A stretch of DNA of 64,000 bases from Styela clava (taxonomy: Eukaryota > Chordata > Ascidiacea > Stolidobranchia > Styelidae). The notes under the pieces were generated by a model. That model was given only the letters and a program-made list of their open reading frames with translations, made no database searches and was not told the DNA's origin. This document shows, piece after piece, positions 42,235-54,567 of this stretch. Where the stretch lies: the NCBI RefSeq assembly GCF_964204865.1, contig NC_135255.1, positions 6,353,135 through 6,417,134 of the forward strand, given 5' to 3'. Both the position numbers and the translations under genes were made by a program. The first letter of the stretch is position 1. Every line of letters starts with the position of its first letter.

Positions 42235-42900
42235 AGAAATAAATGATAAAGAGGTGAATCCGCAACCCAATTTCTTGATTGCGGCATTATAAAATATTAA
42301 AATTAAAATATAAAACGGAAGATATCACCATAAGTTTTGTTTTAGCAGTCTCGCAGCAGATTGAAAACGCTTTTTAGACATTGCGAATCACAAAATTTGG
42401 TGCTATGTTGGGATTTCTTCAAAATATATGCCATAATAGTAACTGAAATCGAAACACAGTAAATTGTTCACGCGATGTACCTTTTGTCTAATTTGAAACT
42501 AACTACCTATGAAGCCGCATACGACGTTTTCTCGGTATGTGACGATATATAAAATAATTAATGCAAAATATATCGATTGATTTTTTTTCGCAATAATTTA
42601 AATTACAATCGTTCGTATTTTGTCTATATCTTGGGATATTTCAAACGGTGAAACCTTAAAAAGAATCAGAGTGACAGGCCTGCGGCGGGGCGGATTCAGT
42701 GTTGTTACACTTGGTTTCATTGTTCTTCATTTCAAGTCCACTGATTGACGCGGTAATTTTGAGTTGTAATGATTTTATATTGTCGTAAGACGTAAGTCGT
42801 CGCAACTGCAGGTTTCATTGAACACAATTAAGCCAATAAATACCGCATTTTAAATATTGCCGCATCCAGGGGTGCAGCCAGGATTTTCCAATGGGGGTTA
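42235..42900. repeat. Dispersed repeat also found inside the 44.6-46.5 kb hAT element
   Basis: Blocks TTTCTTGATTG, CCATAAGTTTTGTTTTAGCA, CACAAAATTTGGTGCTATGT and GCAACTGCAGGTTTCATTGA match 45,135-45,870 in order. The right end, AGGGGTGCAGCCAGGATTTT near 42,871, is reverse-complemented near 46,265 (AAAAATCCTGGCTGCGCTCC). Confidence 0.6.
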
Positions 42901-43894
42901 CGTTGTAGCCCGTCTCTCTTTGCCTGATGGTGTTGGTGAATATTTTACAAGTCGTATTTTAAACGTCGACTATTAGTCCGTAGTCAGCGGGTACCCGCAT
43001 TTGGAAATAAAACATCAAAAAATCGGGAAAATTAATTTCAGAGAGAACTAAAACTCGCAGATGTCAGTAGTGTCATAATGGTTTATATGTACAAAAATAC
43101 GCTCGCATGTAGCGCCGATCAAATGCATGAAATGTGAAACTATTACTTGGAATTTATGAAGTTTTATTTCCATTCAATGATTATGTACTTGCGCCGTGAT
43201 CACTGGCGGGCAAAATCGTATTTTTTAATCGAGTTAATCGAATATTTTTAACGGACACCGAATAATCAGTATTGTCATTTTGAACGACATCAATTGGGAT
43301 GTCGTCCGCCGAAACCATCGCCGTGGCAATACTTTTTTTTTCGGATTTTACTTGAACAGTGTGGCTTTTTTATTTCATAATTTTGTCGTAATCGAAGGCC
43401 TCAGTGAATTATTTGTCACCGCGATCGTTTTGGCGGCCGACAATCCAATTATGTTGTTAGACTATATTTAAAGCACTTTTTTATTCACTAGTAAATATTT
43501 ATTATCACGGCGGATATCGTAGTTTTTAAATTTCGGACATGATTGTGAGTTCACATCGGCAAAGAGGGACAACAAGTGCATTCACAACACAAATTAATTT
43601 TATTATGATTTCTATCATTACGGTCCATATTTTAGGCGAACAATACCATCATTATTGACCCCGGGGTGCGATATTTTTGAAGCGGATAGTTGGACATTTC
43701 TATGCGTTTAATTTTAGATCGTGTCGGTGTTACTTTTGTGTTAAATAATAATTTAAAGAACTTCGTAAATTGGTAATCACTACAATACTCACTGTTGAAT
43801 GTTCACGTAACTCAACTTTGTTAAAACACTTTTTTAATTGATACTGACCCATGAATAAATCGGCAATAATGGCATTTCTACGTGGTTAAAATAA
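42901..43894. other. Spacer, nothing recognised
   Basis: No gene or RNA recognised. A short open frame at 43280-43471 lacks a domain. Confidence 0.4.
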
Positions 43895-43920
43895 TATTGT
43901 TTATGTATTTTTAATATAAG

Positions 43921-44121
43921 CTTACCTTTGCTTTACCTCTGTTAATAAGCATTTTTTGTGATTTGTAACTCCAAAACTTGATAATGAAACTACATATTTA
44001 TTTTCAGTTTTCTAAGTCACTGCTTGAAAGAGTCATTGCATCAAACGGACATTGGTATTAGTCTGGTGCCTCACGGAGTGAGATGGAAGCCTATATAGTG
44101 TAAAGAGTAAAGAGCAAGTAT
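43921..44121 (+). repeat. Exon-like module, copy 3
   Basis: CCTTTGCTTTACCTCTGTTA, then TATTTTCAG/TTTTCTAAG, CACTGCTTGAAAGAGTCATT, GAGTGAGATGGAAGCCTATA and AAAGAGCAA/GTATG. It opens copy A of the duplication. Confidence 0.7.
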
Positions 44122-44596
44122 GAAATCTTATAAATCTTTCAATTCATATTTTGTCAGGTATAAACTGATATATCATGTTAAATCCCGCTAGTAAGGAAGA
44201 ACTGCAAATATTTGAATTATCCTCACAAGATGTCCATAATATTCCGCCCAATTTTATTTATATAATTTCGTAAAGTCATATAATGCAATGGTTTCCACCC
44301 GCTAGTTCACGGAAGGTGTGCAGTTTTTAGCTGGTATGCAATAAATGTTCCTGCTTTGTTAGTTTCGTATGCACAATTCCCGAAAAGACACGGGTTATGT
44401 TTCTTTTCGGCGTTCTCCCATCGTTTGACAAGTATCGAAGTATGCGGCAGTCCGCCAGCAATCGGGTTATATTACTGATAATGGGGCAATTGCGGCTGCA
44501 TTAATACAATAAGTCGGGCCTCATTTTATAGTATTTATTGTATTCGTATTTTATGGGTTTATTTCGTTTCCATAGCGTTTTGTTAGTTTTTCAATA

Positions 44597-46464
44597 GTCT
44601 AGAACAGGGGTTCTCAAACTTTTGGTGTTGCGGAGCCTTCGAAGTGGTTGACTATTATTCACGGAGCCCCAAAATAAATTTTAAAATTGTTACTTTCCGA
44701 TTAATATAACTGAGTAAGTTAAAAGTACTTTACTTCATTTAATTGCTAAACCTTTTTTAATAGGGTTAATACAAGTCATAAATAAATCTAAATTTTAAAG
44801 ATAAATTATACCTATTAAGGCTGTAAATTTGACACTTAACAAACATATTAATAAATTAGGGGTCGAATCTTTTCCCTTTTGATGTTTTTGGAAGACTTGA
44901 AAGATCGCTAATAACGTTCGCGATTGCATTTTGTTACAACCGCCGATTGTTTTCGTCAGAGTGACGTGCTTTTCAAACCCCAAACATCCTAATGTCTGTG
45001 TTTATTCTCCCTCCCTAAATCTAAATTTCCTTCGGCATATATATGTATTGTTCCACAATGACGACAATAATTGCTTTTTTGTTCTCGTGGGGAATTATGA
45101 GTTCGATGTGAAAAACATGTTATTTAAAAATAGGTAAATCCGCAACTCAAATTTCTTGATTGAAAAGCGGAATTATGAAATATATATTGAAACTAAAACT
45201 TAAAACGAAAGATACCACTATAAGTTTTGTTTCTGCAGATTCGTGACAGATTAAAAACGCTTTTTTAGTCGTTGTAATCACAAAATTTGGTGTTTTGTTA
45301 GGTTTTCTTTGGTTATCCATCGTAGTAATTAAAATCGAAACACAGTCAATTGTGCGCGTGATGTGATGTAGCTACCTGCAATAAAATAAATTTCAATCTT
45401 CGTATTTTGCCCAGACCTTGTGATTTTTTAAACGGCGATATCTTGCAAAGAATCGGAGTGGCGGACTTGCGATGGGGCGGAGTTAGTGTTGAAAAAATGG
45501 CTCAAATTTGTCGAATTCGCTATAATCTGCCGCTCTATCTGTCATGATTACGATTTAATCAGGACGGGCACAAATATCTTATCAAACTACTGGCACCAGT
45601 AGTAGGTATGTTCTTTTGTGGACAATATATATATATGACTTTGCTTCTAATATCTTATGATAACAGCGTCGTTCAGGATAAACGGTAGTCCAGAAGAACT
45701 TCGTTCACTTAACTTCGTTTCATTGTTTCTCATTTCATGTCCGCGGATTGTCGTGGTAATTTGAGAAGTAATGATTTTTATTGTCGTGAGTCGGCACAAC
45801 TGCAGGTTACATTGAACCCAATTAAACCAATAAACGAGTCATTTCAAAATGCCCGCATCGGTCATGGGTTGCACAATTGTAAATTGTACTCATTGAGTTT
45901 TAACGCCGACCTGGTGATTTTTGAAACGGCGATATCTCGCATAATAATAATCTCGAGTGCGGATGAACAAATCATATTTGACAAATCCCTAAAATACGAT
46001 TTCATTTTATTTATAGTTGACAGTTTATCACGTATTTTATGGTATTTTAGAATAGTAAACTTTTATTTCAGCAATCTCGAATCAAACGTGAGTAACGATG
46101 AGTACCATTAAATTATTATGATAAGACATTTTAAATGCTCGCATCATTCATGGATTGAATATTTTACGCAGCAGAAATCTCGTTATCCGCTGAAAATTTT
46201 TTTTTAGTCTAGAAGAGTGTTCCGCGGAAATTTCCGACTTCAACATTGAACCCCCCTCCCTCTTAAAAATCCTGGCTGCGCTCCTGCTTATAAATAATTT
46301 TTGAATTCCGCCTCTATGCCATATTTCGTGGCTATATTGAACAATTACAAAATTAGCCAAGTCAGTATTTTGAAAAGTAATCAAATAGCTCGCGGAGCCC
46401 CTGGGTTTCTCTCGCGGAGCCCTGGGGCTCCGTACGGAGCACTTTGAGAACCTATGGTCTAGAA
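44597..46464. mobile_element. hAT-like element with perfect 8-bp target duplication (copy A only)
   Basis: The element spans 44605-46456 (1,852 bp). It starts CAGGGGTTCTCAAACTTTTG and ends CACTTTGAGAACCTATG, inverted termini around GGTTCTCAAA. Both flanks are GTCTAGAA (44597-44604 and 46457-46464). Copy B at about 52,428-52,440 reads AATAGTCTAGAACAGTAGTT, the uninterrupted site with one GTCTAGAA. No transposase frame. The interior contains a block shared with 42.2-42.9 kb, so it is nested or composite. Confidence 0.92.
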
Positions 46465-49400
46465 GAGTAGTTTTTAACCAGGGTTCAATCGACTTTTTGT
46501 TTTTTGTTGGAGTAACAGGGGTTCGACGAGCTTCCTTCAAATTAAAGCAAGTTTTCTATTATGGGAATTTCTATCCCAGCGTCTACTAATTATGCAAATT
46601 TAACTACAATTCATCTCAGATATTTAAACTTACACTTTCAACAACTTATAAATTAGCGTTGCTGTTTGTATAGCGTTGCGCAGTTGTAAGTTTTAGTGAA
46701 CCCGTCATCTCCACGGATGTCGCGAGCTTTGGTGTTTGTGCTTATATGATAGTGCCCTTTGATGCTTTCTGCTTATGACTTTGAAACATCTTCGATTTCT
46801 ATGGCAAACTAAGAATTTTCAACCTGAATCCTTTCATATTCTATAACCTTGCACGAAATTATGCTTCCCCTTTATAAAGTCTTAATTGGGCACCTAATTT
46901 CAACCATCAGGTACAATGGGGTTTGGCGGGAGCTTTTAGGATAGCGCAGGAGTTCGACAGGCTTGGAATGGTTAGGGTTTAGAATTTGGAAAATCTACGG
47001 TGTATTATTTTATTTGATGTTGCCATATCGCTAGAGCAGACAGGTACAAATAGATTGGTTTGAATATCCATCCAATTCATATCTAATTTATCAAATTACA
47101 TTTTCGGTCATTCATAAACCCAAAACTTGACATAGTTCATATAGTTCACATAATGGCATAGTTCGAAAAATTATTGGTACATTCAAATTTTAACCCCCAA
47201 GCCGAAATTAGATCGAAATAATTAAATATTTTTCTGAAATCAATTAATTTTTGTAAAATTTACCATCTTCGAATACCACATTGTGCCACCGCAAGTTTTT
47301 GTTGAATTAAGTTTTTGGACACGTCAGTGTACATAACGATCGTTTCAATATTATGTTGTTGTTCTTGTTAGTATTCTTCTCTTTCGTCATGATGAAATCG
47401 CTTTTCTTTTCGAATACTGAACAATTGCTTTGAAATTTTCAGTGGTTAAAGATTGATTTTTTTGCCAGAAGGCTATTACTTTTCTTATTTCAATAATTTC
47501 TGTGGACCTCAAAGATTCGCGTTTTTTATGTTTCGGAATAAAAAATAGCGACACCTTGTGACGTGTCCAAATATTTGAGCACAGCTCTCTTGTTTATATT
47601 AGTCCTCGATTTAATGGAATATTCAAATATTTCCCCGCTAGATCGGAAAAGTTTCTTTGAAAAATGAGAGATTTGATTTGAAATTAATGCTTTCATTGAA
47701 TTGAATTTAAATCCGTCGTTAACAAATTAGTGGTTGTCCGGCTTGGGTTAGGTTTCGGGTTAGGAGAAATTGAAAAATTTTAAATCTGCATTCAGGGGTG
47801 TTTTTTGAAATAAATGCTTTCGTTGAATTGAATTTAAATCTGTTGTTAACTTAAATGCCCAACCCAGATTTGTATTTGGTAAATTTTTATTTAAATATAA
47901 AAAATTCTGATAAATAATAATTTATTTCTAAGTCATTGTCGCGTGAATGTCTTAGTCGTACAAAAATACATTTGTGAATGCTAAATGATGTGAATTGTAT
48001 TTTACTTTGAGTAAAACAGTAAAGATGCAAAGTAAGAATGTTAAGCTAAATAGTGGGGTAATGAAAGAAAATGTATTAACAAAAAAGCGCTGGATGTTTC
48101 CACGAATTTGAGAAATAAATGAAATAGTCACTTCTAATTCTCCGATGAAGCGTAATAAATTGGTAGATTCGAAAACACGCAACATGAGGACTTTTTATCA
48201 AATTTTCAGAATTTTCTGATTTTGTCGCAACGACACTGATCAGTTTGTTCTTCCTTAGGGATTGCGAATACTTTAGAATAGTTTTGTTTTATTAGCTGAA
48301 TTGTTATTTATCCGACGCTGACACTGAATATTCATAGTTTCTAATATGTATGTTGAAATGGTTTATTTTTGAACGAAAAATTAAAATGTTTTAAGCAAGC
48401 TGACAAGCTAGAAAAATCTTAGTTACACTGCACGCATGCCAGGTCATATTTATTAATTCCTCGCTCAATCGTATGTTTTTCTTTTTTAGCTGATCCTCTG
48501 CTAATAAGTGCTAATACAATACAATGCAGCAATAATCGCGAAAGTCGTTCAGGTTCATTCTTGAGCCGTTTTTCCAGAGTTTCTAACATTTCAAATTTTT
48601 CATTTTGTCAAGGCTAGTTTTTTATTTCACATTTTGTTTTGTCTCTGTACAAAATATTTCATATAGTTTATAATTGTTATCAAATTGCTGTGTTTGATTA
48701 TTGCTCGATCTGTTTATCCTGGGTTTGTGCGCTCGATATTCCAACGGTTGTTGTTCTGACTCCTTTTCAGAAGGTGCAGTCTGGTTGTCGGGTATTCAAT
48801 GTAGTAAAAAAAAAGATTCCCTGTGATTGGTTACTAAATCTGTTCTAGGCTGCACTGTTGTATATTTTACGCTTACACTGGATATTCATATTTTACAGCG
48901 CATAGAAAACAGTCCCAAACAGGCTGGCAAGGCAGAAAATATTCAATTTACATTGCACACATGTCGAGTCATATTATTTAAGCCTTCGCTTAATCGTTTG
49001 TTCTTCTATTTTAGGACATTTATAAACTCGTTTTCCCTCTTAACTTGCTTCTAATTTTAAAGATGGAGGGTGTTAGAATATTTTAGGATAAAACACGTCC
49101 AATCAACTGTTAACTGAAGGCGCTTGTTGGATGTAATTGTGTCAAAATTATACCAGTTTGAGCTTTTAAAAAAAATAAAAATGCGAATTCTACTGATGGC
49201 TTTAATGTAGGTACATATTAAAACTCTTATTTTTAGTGCGATTGCTTTAATTCCTTTTAATAAACCCTCTTTGGGTTTAGTACAAAATATAGAACGCCGT
49301 TAACATTATAAAGAGGAAAATATGGGATACCTGTAAAGAAGAAAAATGTCCGTCCATTTTATATTTCTGCGAACATTTTCTGCAGTTCTTTGCGTTTCAT

Positions 49401-50669
49401 ACTTTTTCATTTCTCTTTGTTGTCAAGACTTTATGATTTTTTACAGTTTTTTGATCTTGGTTTAAAAAGACCATAATATTATAGTGTGAATTTTTACACG
49501 CATTTTCTACTTGAGTCTCTCGCTTATCGTTTGTTCTCCTTTCTCCCCCTAATAATAGGTCATCTATAAACTTGTTTTGGTATCACGATGCCATGAAAAT
49601 ATAATGTCATTTGAACTTACGGGTTATGTTCTGATTTTCGCGTTTTTTTACTGTAACTTGGTTCTAATTTTATCGCTCGAATTCAAATTAGAAGGATTTT
49701 AAGTCGAATCACGTCCAAATATTAACTGAGGACAGCTAAACTAACCCAATATGATATGTTCATTTTGCAATATTATTTTTGCCTTGAATAGTAATTTTTT
49801 TAACAAATGTTCATATAACTATCGTGTATTATTTACTTGTTTTATTTTATCATTAATTGCGGTAGATTGACTTTTCATTTATTTCAATTTCGGTTTGGAA
49901 TGATTAAAATGAGTGTTTTACCTTCTGCTTAAAACAAACATCAGTGTCGTTATACAGTCAGTGCTTGTCAAAACTAATTTAAAAAGCTTTCGGTAAAAGG
50001 TATCGGGTATCGGTAATATCGGCAATTTTTTTGGTATCGGCATTCGTATCGATATCGGCTAAATGTAGACTGATATTTTCAAGATAATTAACTTTTATTC
50101 TATTCCAGAATGTTTTAAAAAGTAGGTTGAAATACTGACATGAAAATTATTTTTTGCTTGGAGTGATCGTGTTCGCGGTATTAACCTCGTTAGGTAGGAA
50201 CAATGTTGTTTCCCAACCGCGCGAATAGAAACGGGAATATGATTATGACATGATTTTAGCCATTTATCACCTCAACTAATTTGGCTATTTTTGCAGCCAA
50301 TTTTTTATATTGACATTTTTAACATTGCACGGGAATCATGAAGAAATATATCGAATGGGAATTTTTCGATGTGCAAAATACAAAATACGACGTTATAATG
50401 TCATAAAATTCTGTGCACGCAACTCAGTATGTATCAGTTAGATAGAATGAGTGAACATTTATTTATTTTACCACCCACAGTAGCCAAACCCGAATAGCCA
50501 AAGACATAGTTCGAACAACAATATCTCTTCTCTGTATTTCTGTCTTGTGAATTGAATAACTTGATAATGTCTTAGGTCAACGAAATTTAGTTCCACCTAA
50601 AGTAAGATGGACTCGGTATGCACATAATATGGCATTAAATTAATATTTTTATGTATTTTTATTATAAGA

Positions 50670-51017
50670 TAACCTTTGCTTTACCTCTGTCAAACAGCAT
50701 TTTTTTGGGATTTATTACTCCAAAACTTGATAATGAAACCATATATTTATTTTCAGTTTTCTAAAACACTGCTTGAAAAAGTCATTGCATCAAACGGAAT
50801 CGACAAAATTTATAGTATTGTGCATCACAGAGTTAGATGGAAAATAACCTTTGCTTTACCTCTGTCAAACAGCATTTTTTTGGGATTTATTACTCCAAAA
50901 CTTGATAATGAAACCATATATTTATTTTCAGTTTTCTAAAACACTGCTTAAAAAAGGCATTGCATCAAACGGAATCGACAATGTTAATAGTATGGTGCAT
51001 CACAGAGTTAGATGGAA
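50670..51017 (+). repeat. 174-bp tandem duplication of the exon-like module (copies 4 and 5)
   Basis: Units at 50670-50843 and 50844-51017 start ATAACCTTTGCTTTACCTCT and run to CACAGAGTTAGATGGA, with few differences. Each carries an acceptor-like TATTTTCAG. Only the second continues into the AGAGTAAAGAGCAA/GTATG donor end (near 51,045), so the duplication copied the module without its 3' edge. Confidence 0.9.
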
Positions 51018-51227
51018 GCCTATTTAGTCTAGAGAGTAAAGAGCAAGTATGTAATCTTATAAATCTTTCAATTCATATTTTGTCCGGTATAAACTAATAT
51101 ATAATGTTAAATCCCGCTAGTCATGAAGAGCTGCAAATATGTGAATTATTCTCACAAGATGTCCAAAATATTTCGCCCATTTTTTTTTATAATTTCGTAG
51201 AGTCATGTAATGCAATGGTTTCCACCC

Positions 51228-52139
51228 TCTAGTTCAGCGGTTCCCAACCTTTCTACCCTGGCGGACCGGTAAAATTAAATTAAATGTACTCGCGGACCGG
51301 CAAATAATTGAAAAGACCGGAACAGAAACGAATAACATATATTTGCGTAATATAATGCAATGTCGGGCACTCAGTATGCTTTTAGATGAAAAAAGGCACA
51401 CTTAAAAATATCATATAATGTGCCGGCCAAAAATTGAAATGGGTAAAACATGAATATATTTGCGTAATGAAATGCAGCGCTGGGCACCCATTATGAATGT
51501 AAGAAAGGCACACATACAACATCTCACATGAAAAACATGTAAATGCCACTGCAGTTGATCGACGCATCAAACAAATTGAATTTACATCACAATGACAAAG
51601 TCGTCGGTGACTTGGCACCATGCTCAAAATCCAACTGTACCTGCTCAAAATACTGGAAAAGATCTCAGCGGCCCGTGCTTTTTTGCGCGTCTTGTGACCA
51701 CCTGCAGGGTCGGAACAAGTAGGCCTACATATCTTACTGGAATATTATACTGTTTTTAACTGTTTTCGGGTTTAAACAAAGAAATATGCATAACGTTTTA
51801 TATGGATGGTAATGTTAATTAGGAAAAGCATGCTGAACAGAAAAAGTACGCGTGCCGATTTATAGGTTTCTGAATCTTGCGAGATTTGATGCCGCGCATT
51901 CGCGATGAATCGAAGCCGAAAAAGCGAAAAGTGTGATTACTCGGCGCCAAGATGTCGTGAAAGAAGTCGCCAATATGACGGCGAAAGAGAAATTGCGTAA
52001 TAAACTAACGTAAACTCGTCTTCGGTAAAGCGATTGAGACGGCATAAGAACAACGAAATTTCTCGCGGACCGGCAAAAAAGCTTTGCGGACCGGCACCGG
52101 TCCGCGGACCGGCGGTTGGGAACCACTGCAGTCTAGTTC
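51228..52139. mobile_element. hAT-like element with 8-bp target duplication (copy B only)
   Basis: The element spans 51236-52131 (896 bp). It starts AGCGGTTCCCAACCTTTCTA and ends GGTTGGGAACCACTGCAG, with CGGACCGG repeats inside both ends. Flanks are TCTAGTTC at both sides. Copy A at about 44,297-44,312 reads CACCCGCTAGTTCACGG, the uninterrupted site. No transposase frame recognised. Confidence 0.9.
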
Positions 52140-54287
52140 ACGGGCGAGTGTGCAGTTTTTAGCTGGTATGCGATAAATTTTGCTAATTGGTTAATTTCGC
52201 ACACATAATTCCCGGAAAGACGCGGGTTTTGTTCCCTTTTGGGCGTTCTTCCATCGTTTGACAAGTATCGCCGTATGCGCCAGTCGCCAACAATGGGGTT
52301 ATAATACAGGCAATGAGGGCATTTGCAGCTGCATTAATACAATTGGTCGGGCCTCATTTCATAGCATTTATTGTATTCGTACTTCATGGGTTTATTTCGT
52401 TGCCATAGCGTTTTGTCAGTTTTTCAATAGTCTAGAACAGTAGTTTTTAATTAACCAGGGTTAAATCGAACTTTTGGTGTTTGTTGGTGTTGTTCTAGGG
52501 ATTCGACGAGGTTCCTTTAAATTAAAACAGTTTTATATTATGGGACTTTTCTATCACATTGTCTATTAATTATCAAATTTAACTACAGTTCATCTCAGAT
52601 ATTCAAAGTTACACTTTCAACAACTAATAAATTAGCGTTGCTGTTTGTATAGCGTTGCGCAGTTGTAAGTTTTAGTGAACCCGTCATCTCCACGGATGTC
52701 GCGCGCTCTGGTGTTTCTGCTTATATGATAGTGCCCTTAGATGCTTTCTGATTATGACTTTGAAACATCTTGGGTTGTTATGGCAAGCCAAGGATTTTCA
52801 ACCTGAATCTTTTAATTTTCTATAACCCTGCACGAAAGTATGCTTCCCCTTTATAAAGTCTGGAATTGGGCTCCTAATTACAACCATTCGGTACAATGGG
52901 GCTTGGCGGGAGCTTTCAGGATAGCGCAAGAGTTCGACAAGCTTGGAATGGTTAGGGTTTAGAATTTGGAAAATCTACGGAGTGTTGTTTTATTTGATGT
53001 TGCCTTTTCGCTAGAGCAGACAGGTACAAATAGATTTGTTGAAATATGTATCCAATTCATATCTAATTTATCAAATTACATTTTCTGTCATTCATAAACT
53101 CAAAACTTAACATAGTTCATATAGTTCACATAATGTCATAGTTCGAAAAATTATTGGTACATTCAAATTTTAACCCCCAAGCCGAAATTAGATCAAAATA
53201 ATCAAATATTTTTCTGAAATCAATCAATTTTTGTAAAATTTATCATTTTCGACTACCACATTTTCCCACCACAACTTTTTGTTGAATTAAGTTTTTTATT
53301 CAATCCTCGATTTGATGGAATATTCAAATTTTTCCCCGCTGGGTCGGAAAAGTTCGAAATAATTCAATATTTTTGAAAAAACGTATGGTGCAATATACTA
53401 ATTATTAAGGTATATTACCACAGTTGTAAATGTTTCTTTGAAAAATGAGAGATTTGATTTGAAAAAAAATGCCTCCATTGAATTGAACTTTAAACTTAAA
53501 TTTTTAAAATAACAAATTAGTGGTTGTCCAGCTTAGGTTAGGATTCGGGTTAGGAATAATTAAAAAAATTGAAATCTGTATTCGGTGGTGTTTTTTAAAA
53601 TTAATGCTTTTGTTGAATTGAATTCTGTTGTTAACTTGAATGCCCGACCCAGAGTTGTTTTTGGTAAATTTTTATTTAAATACAAAAAATTCTAATAAAT
53701 AATAAGAATTTATTTCTAAGTCATTGTCGCGTTAATGTCTTAGAGTTAGACGTACAAAAATACATTTGTGAATGCTAAATGATGTTTATTGTAAGAGTAA
53801 AACAATAAAGATGCAAAGTAAGAATGTTAAGCTAAATAGTGGGGAAATGAAAGAAAACGTAGCAACAAAAAAGCGTTGAACGTTTCCACAAATTTAAGAA
53901 AGAAATGAAATGGTTACTTCTAATTCTCTGAAGCGTAATAAATTGGTAGATTTGAAAGCACGCAACATGAGGACTTTTACGAGATAAATTTTCAGAATTT
54001 TCTGATTTTGTCGCAACGACCTTGATCAGTTTGTTCTTCTTTAGGGATTGCGAGTACTTTTGCAGAGCAATGCTGTATTATATAATGATATTTTGCAAAA
54101 ATCTTAATCTATGTAATGAAGAGAGGTAAATGAACTGCAAAATTCTTGTTTCTAACACCCTTTTTTACACAAAATTCCTCACACTATATCTCCGCCATAA
54201 CAAAAACGCTTGATCAGATGTTTGAAAGCTGCACAGAAACAGATTCATAAAAAAAACGCAAGTTACTTTTCGGATTTTGTCTCCCTT

Positions 54288-54567
54288 ATATTCTTCATTG
54301 GTTCACATTAGTTCACATGCGATTTTTGGGGCATGTCGCCAGAACAGAAGGCCTAACAAAAGACTTGCTCTTTGGTAAAACCCCTGGCAAAAGAAGACGT
54401 GGGAGACCAAAAACAAGAATGTCAGACAACGTGAAGGACATCGCAGACATAAGCATGCTTGAGTTACTCAGAATGGCACAAAACCGGAAACAATGGCGGC
54501 GATTCGTGAAGAGTGCCACGGCTGGTCAGTGATGACCATCCCGTCAAAGAGAGAGATATTCTTCATT
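54288..54567 (+). mobile_element. 5'-truncated LINE fragment with 12-bp target duplication
   Basis: ATATTCTTCATT flanks both sides (54288-54299 and 54556-54567) of a 256-bp insert. The insert encodes, in one frame at 54317-54532, a typical C-terminal tail of endonuclease/reverse-transcriptase LINEs: MRFLGHVARTEG, LLFGKTPGKRRRGRPKTRMS and WRRFVKSATAGQ followed by a stop. It ends in GAGAGAG with no poly(A). Catalytic domains are absent. Confidence 0.85.

Larger units (their letters stand above)
43895..50505 (+). repeat. Tandem segmental duplication, copy A
   Basis: Matches copy B (about 50,635-56,485) in the same order and orientation from the TTTGCTTTACCTCTGT module at the left to CCCACAGTAGCCAAACCCGA at the right. 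Differences: a 1.85 kb hAT-like element here is absent from B, and about 600 bp near 49,500-50,110 is missing from B. Non-coding throughout as far as I can see. Boundaries are approximate. Confidence 0.85.
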
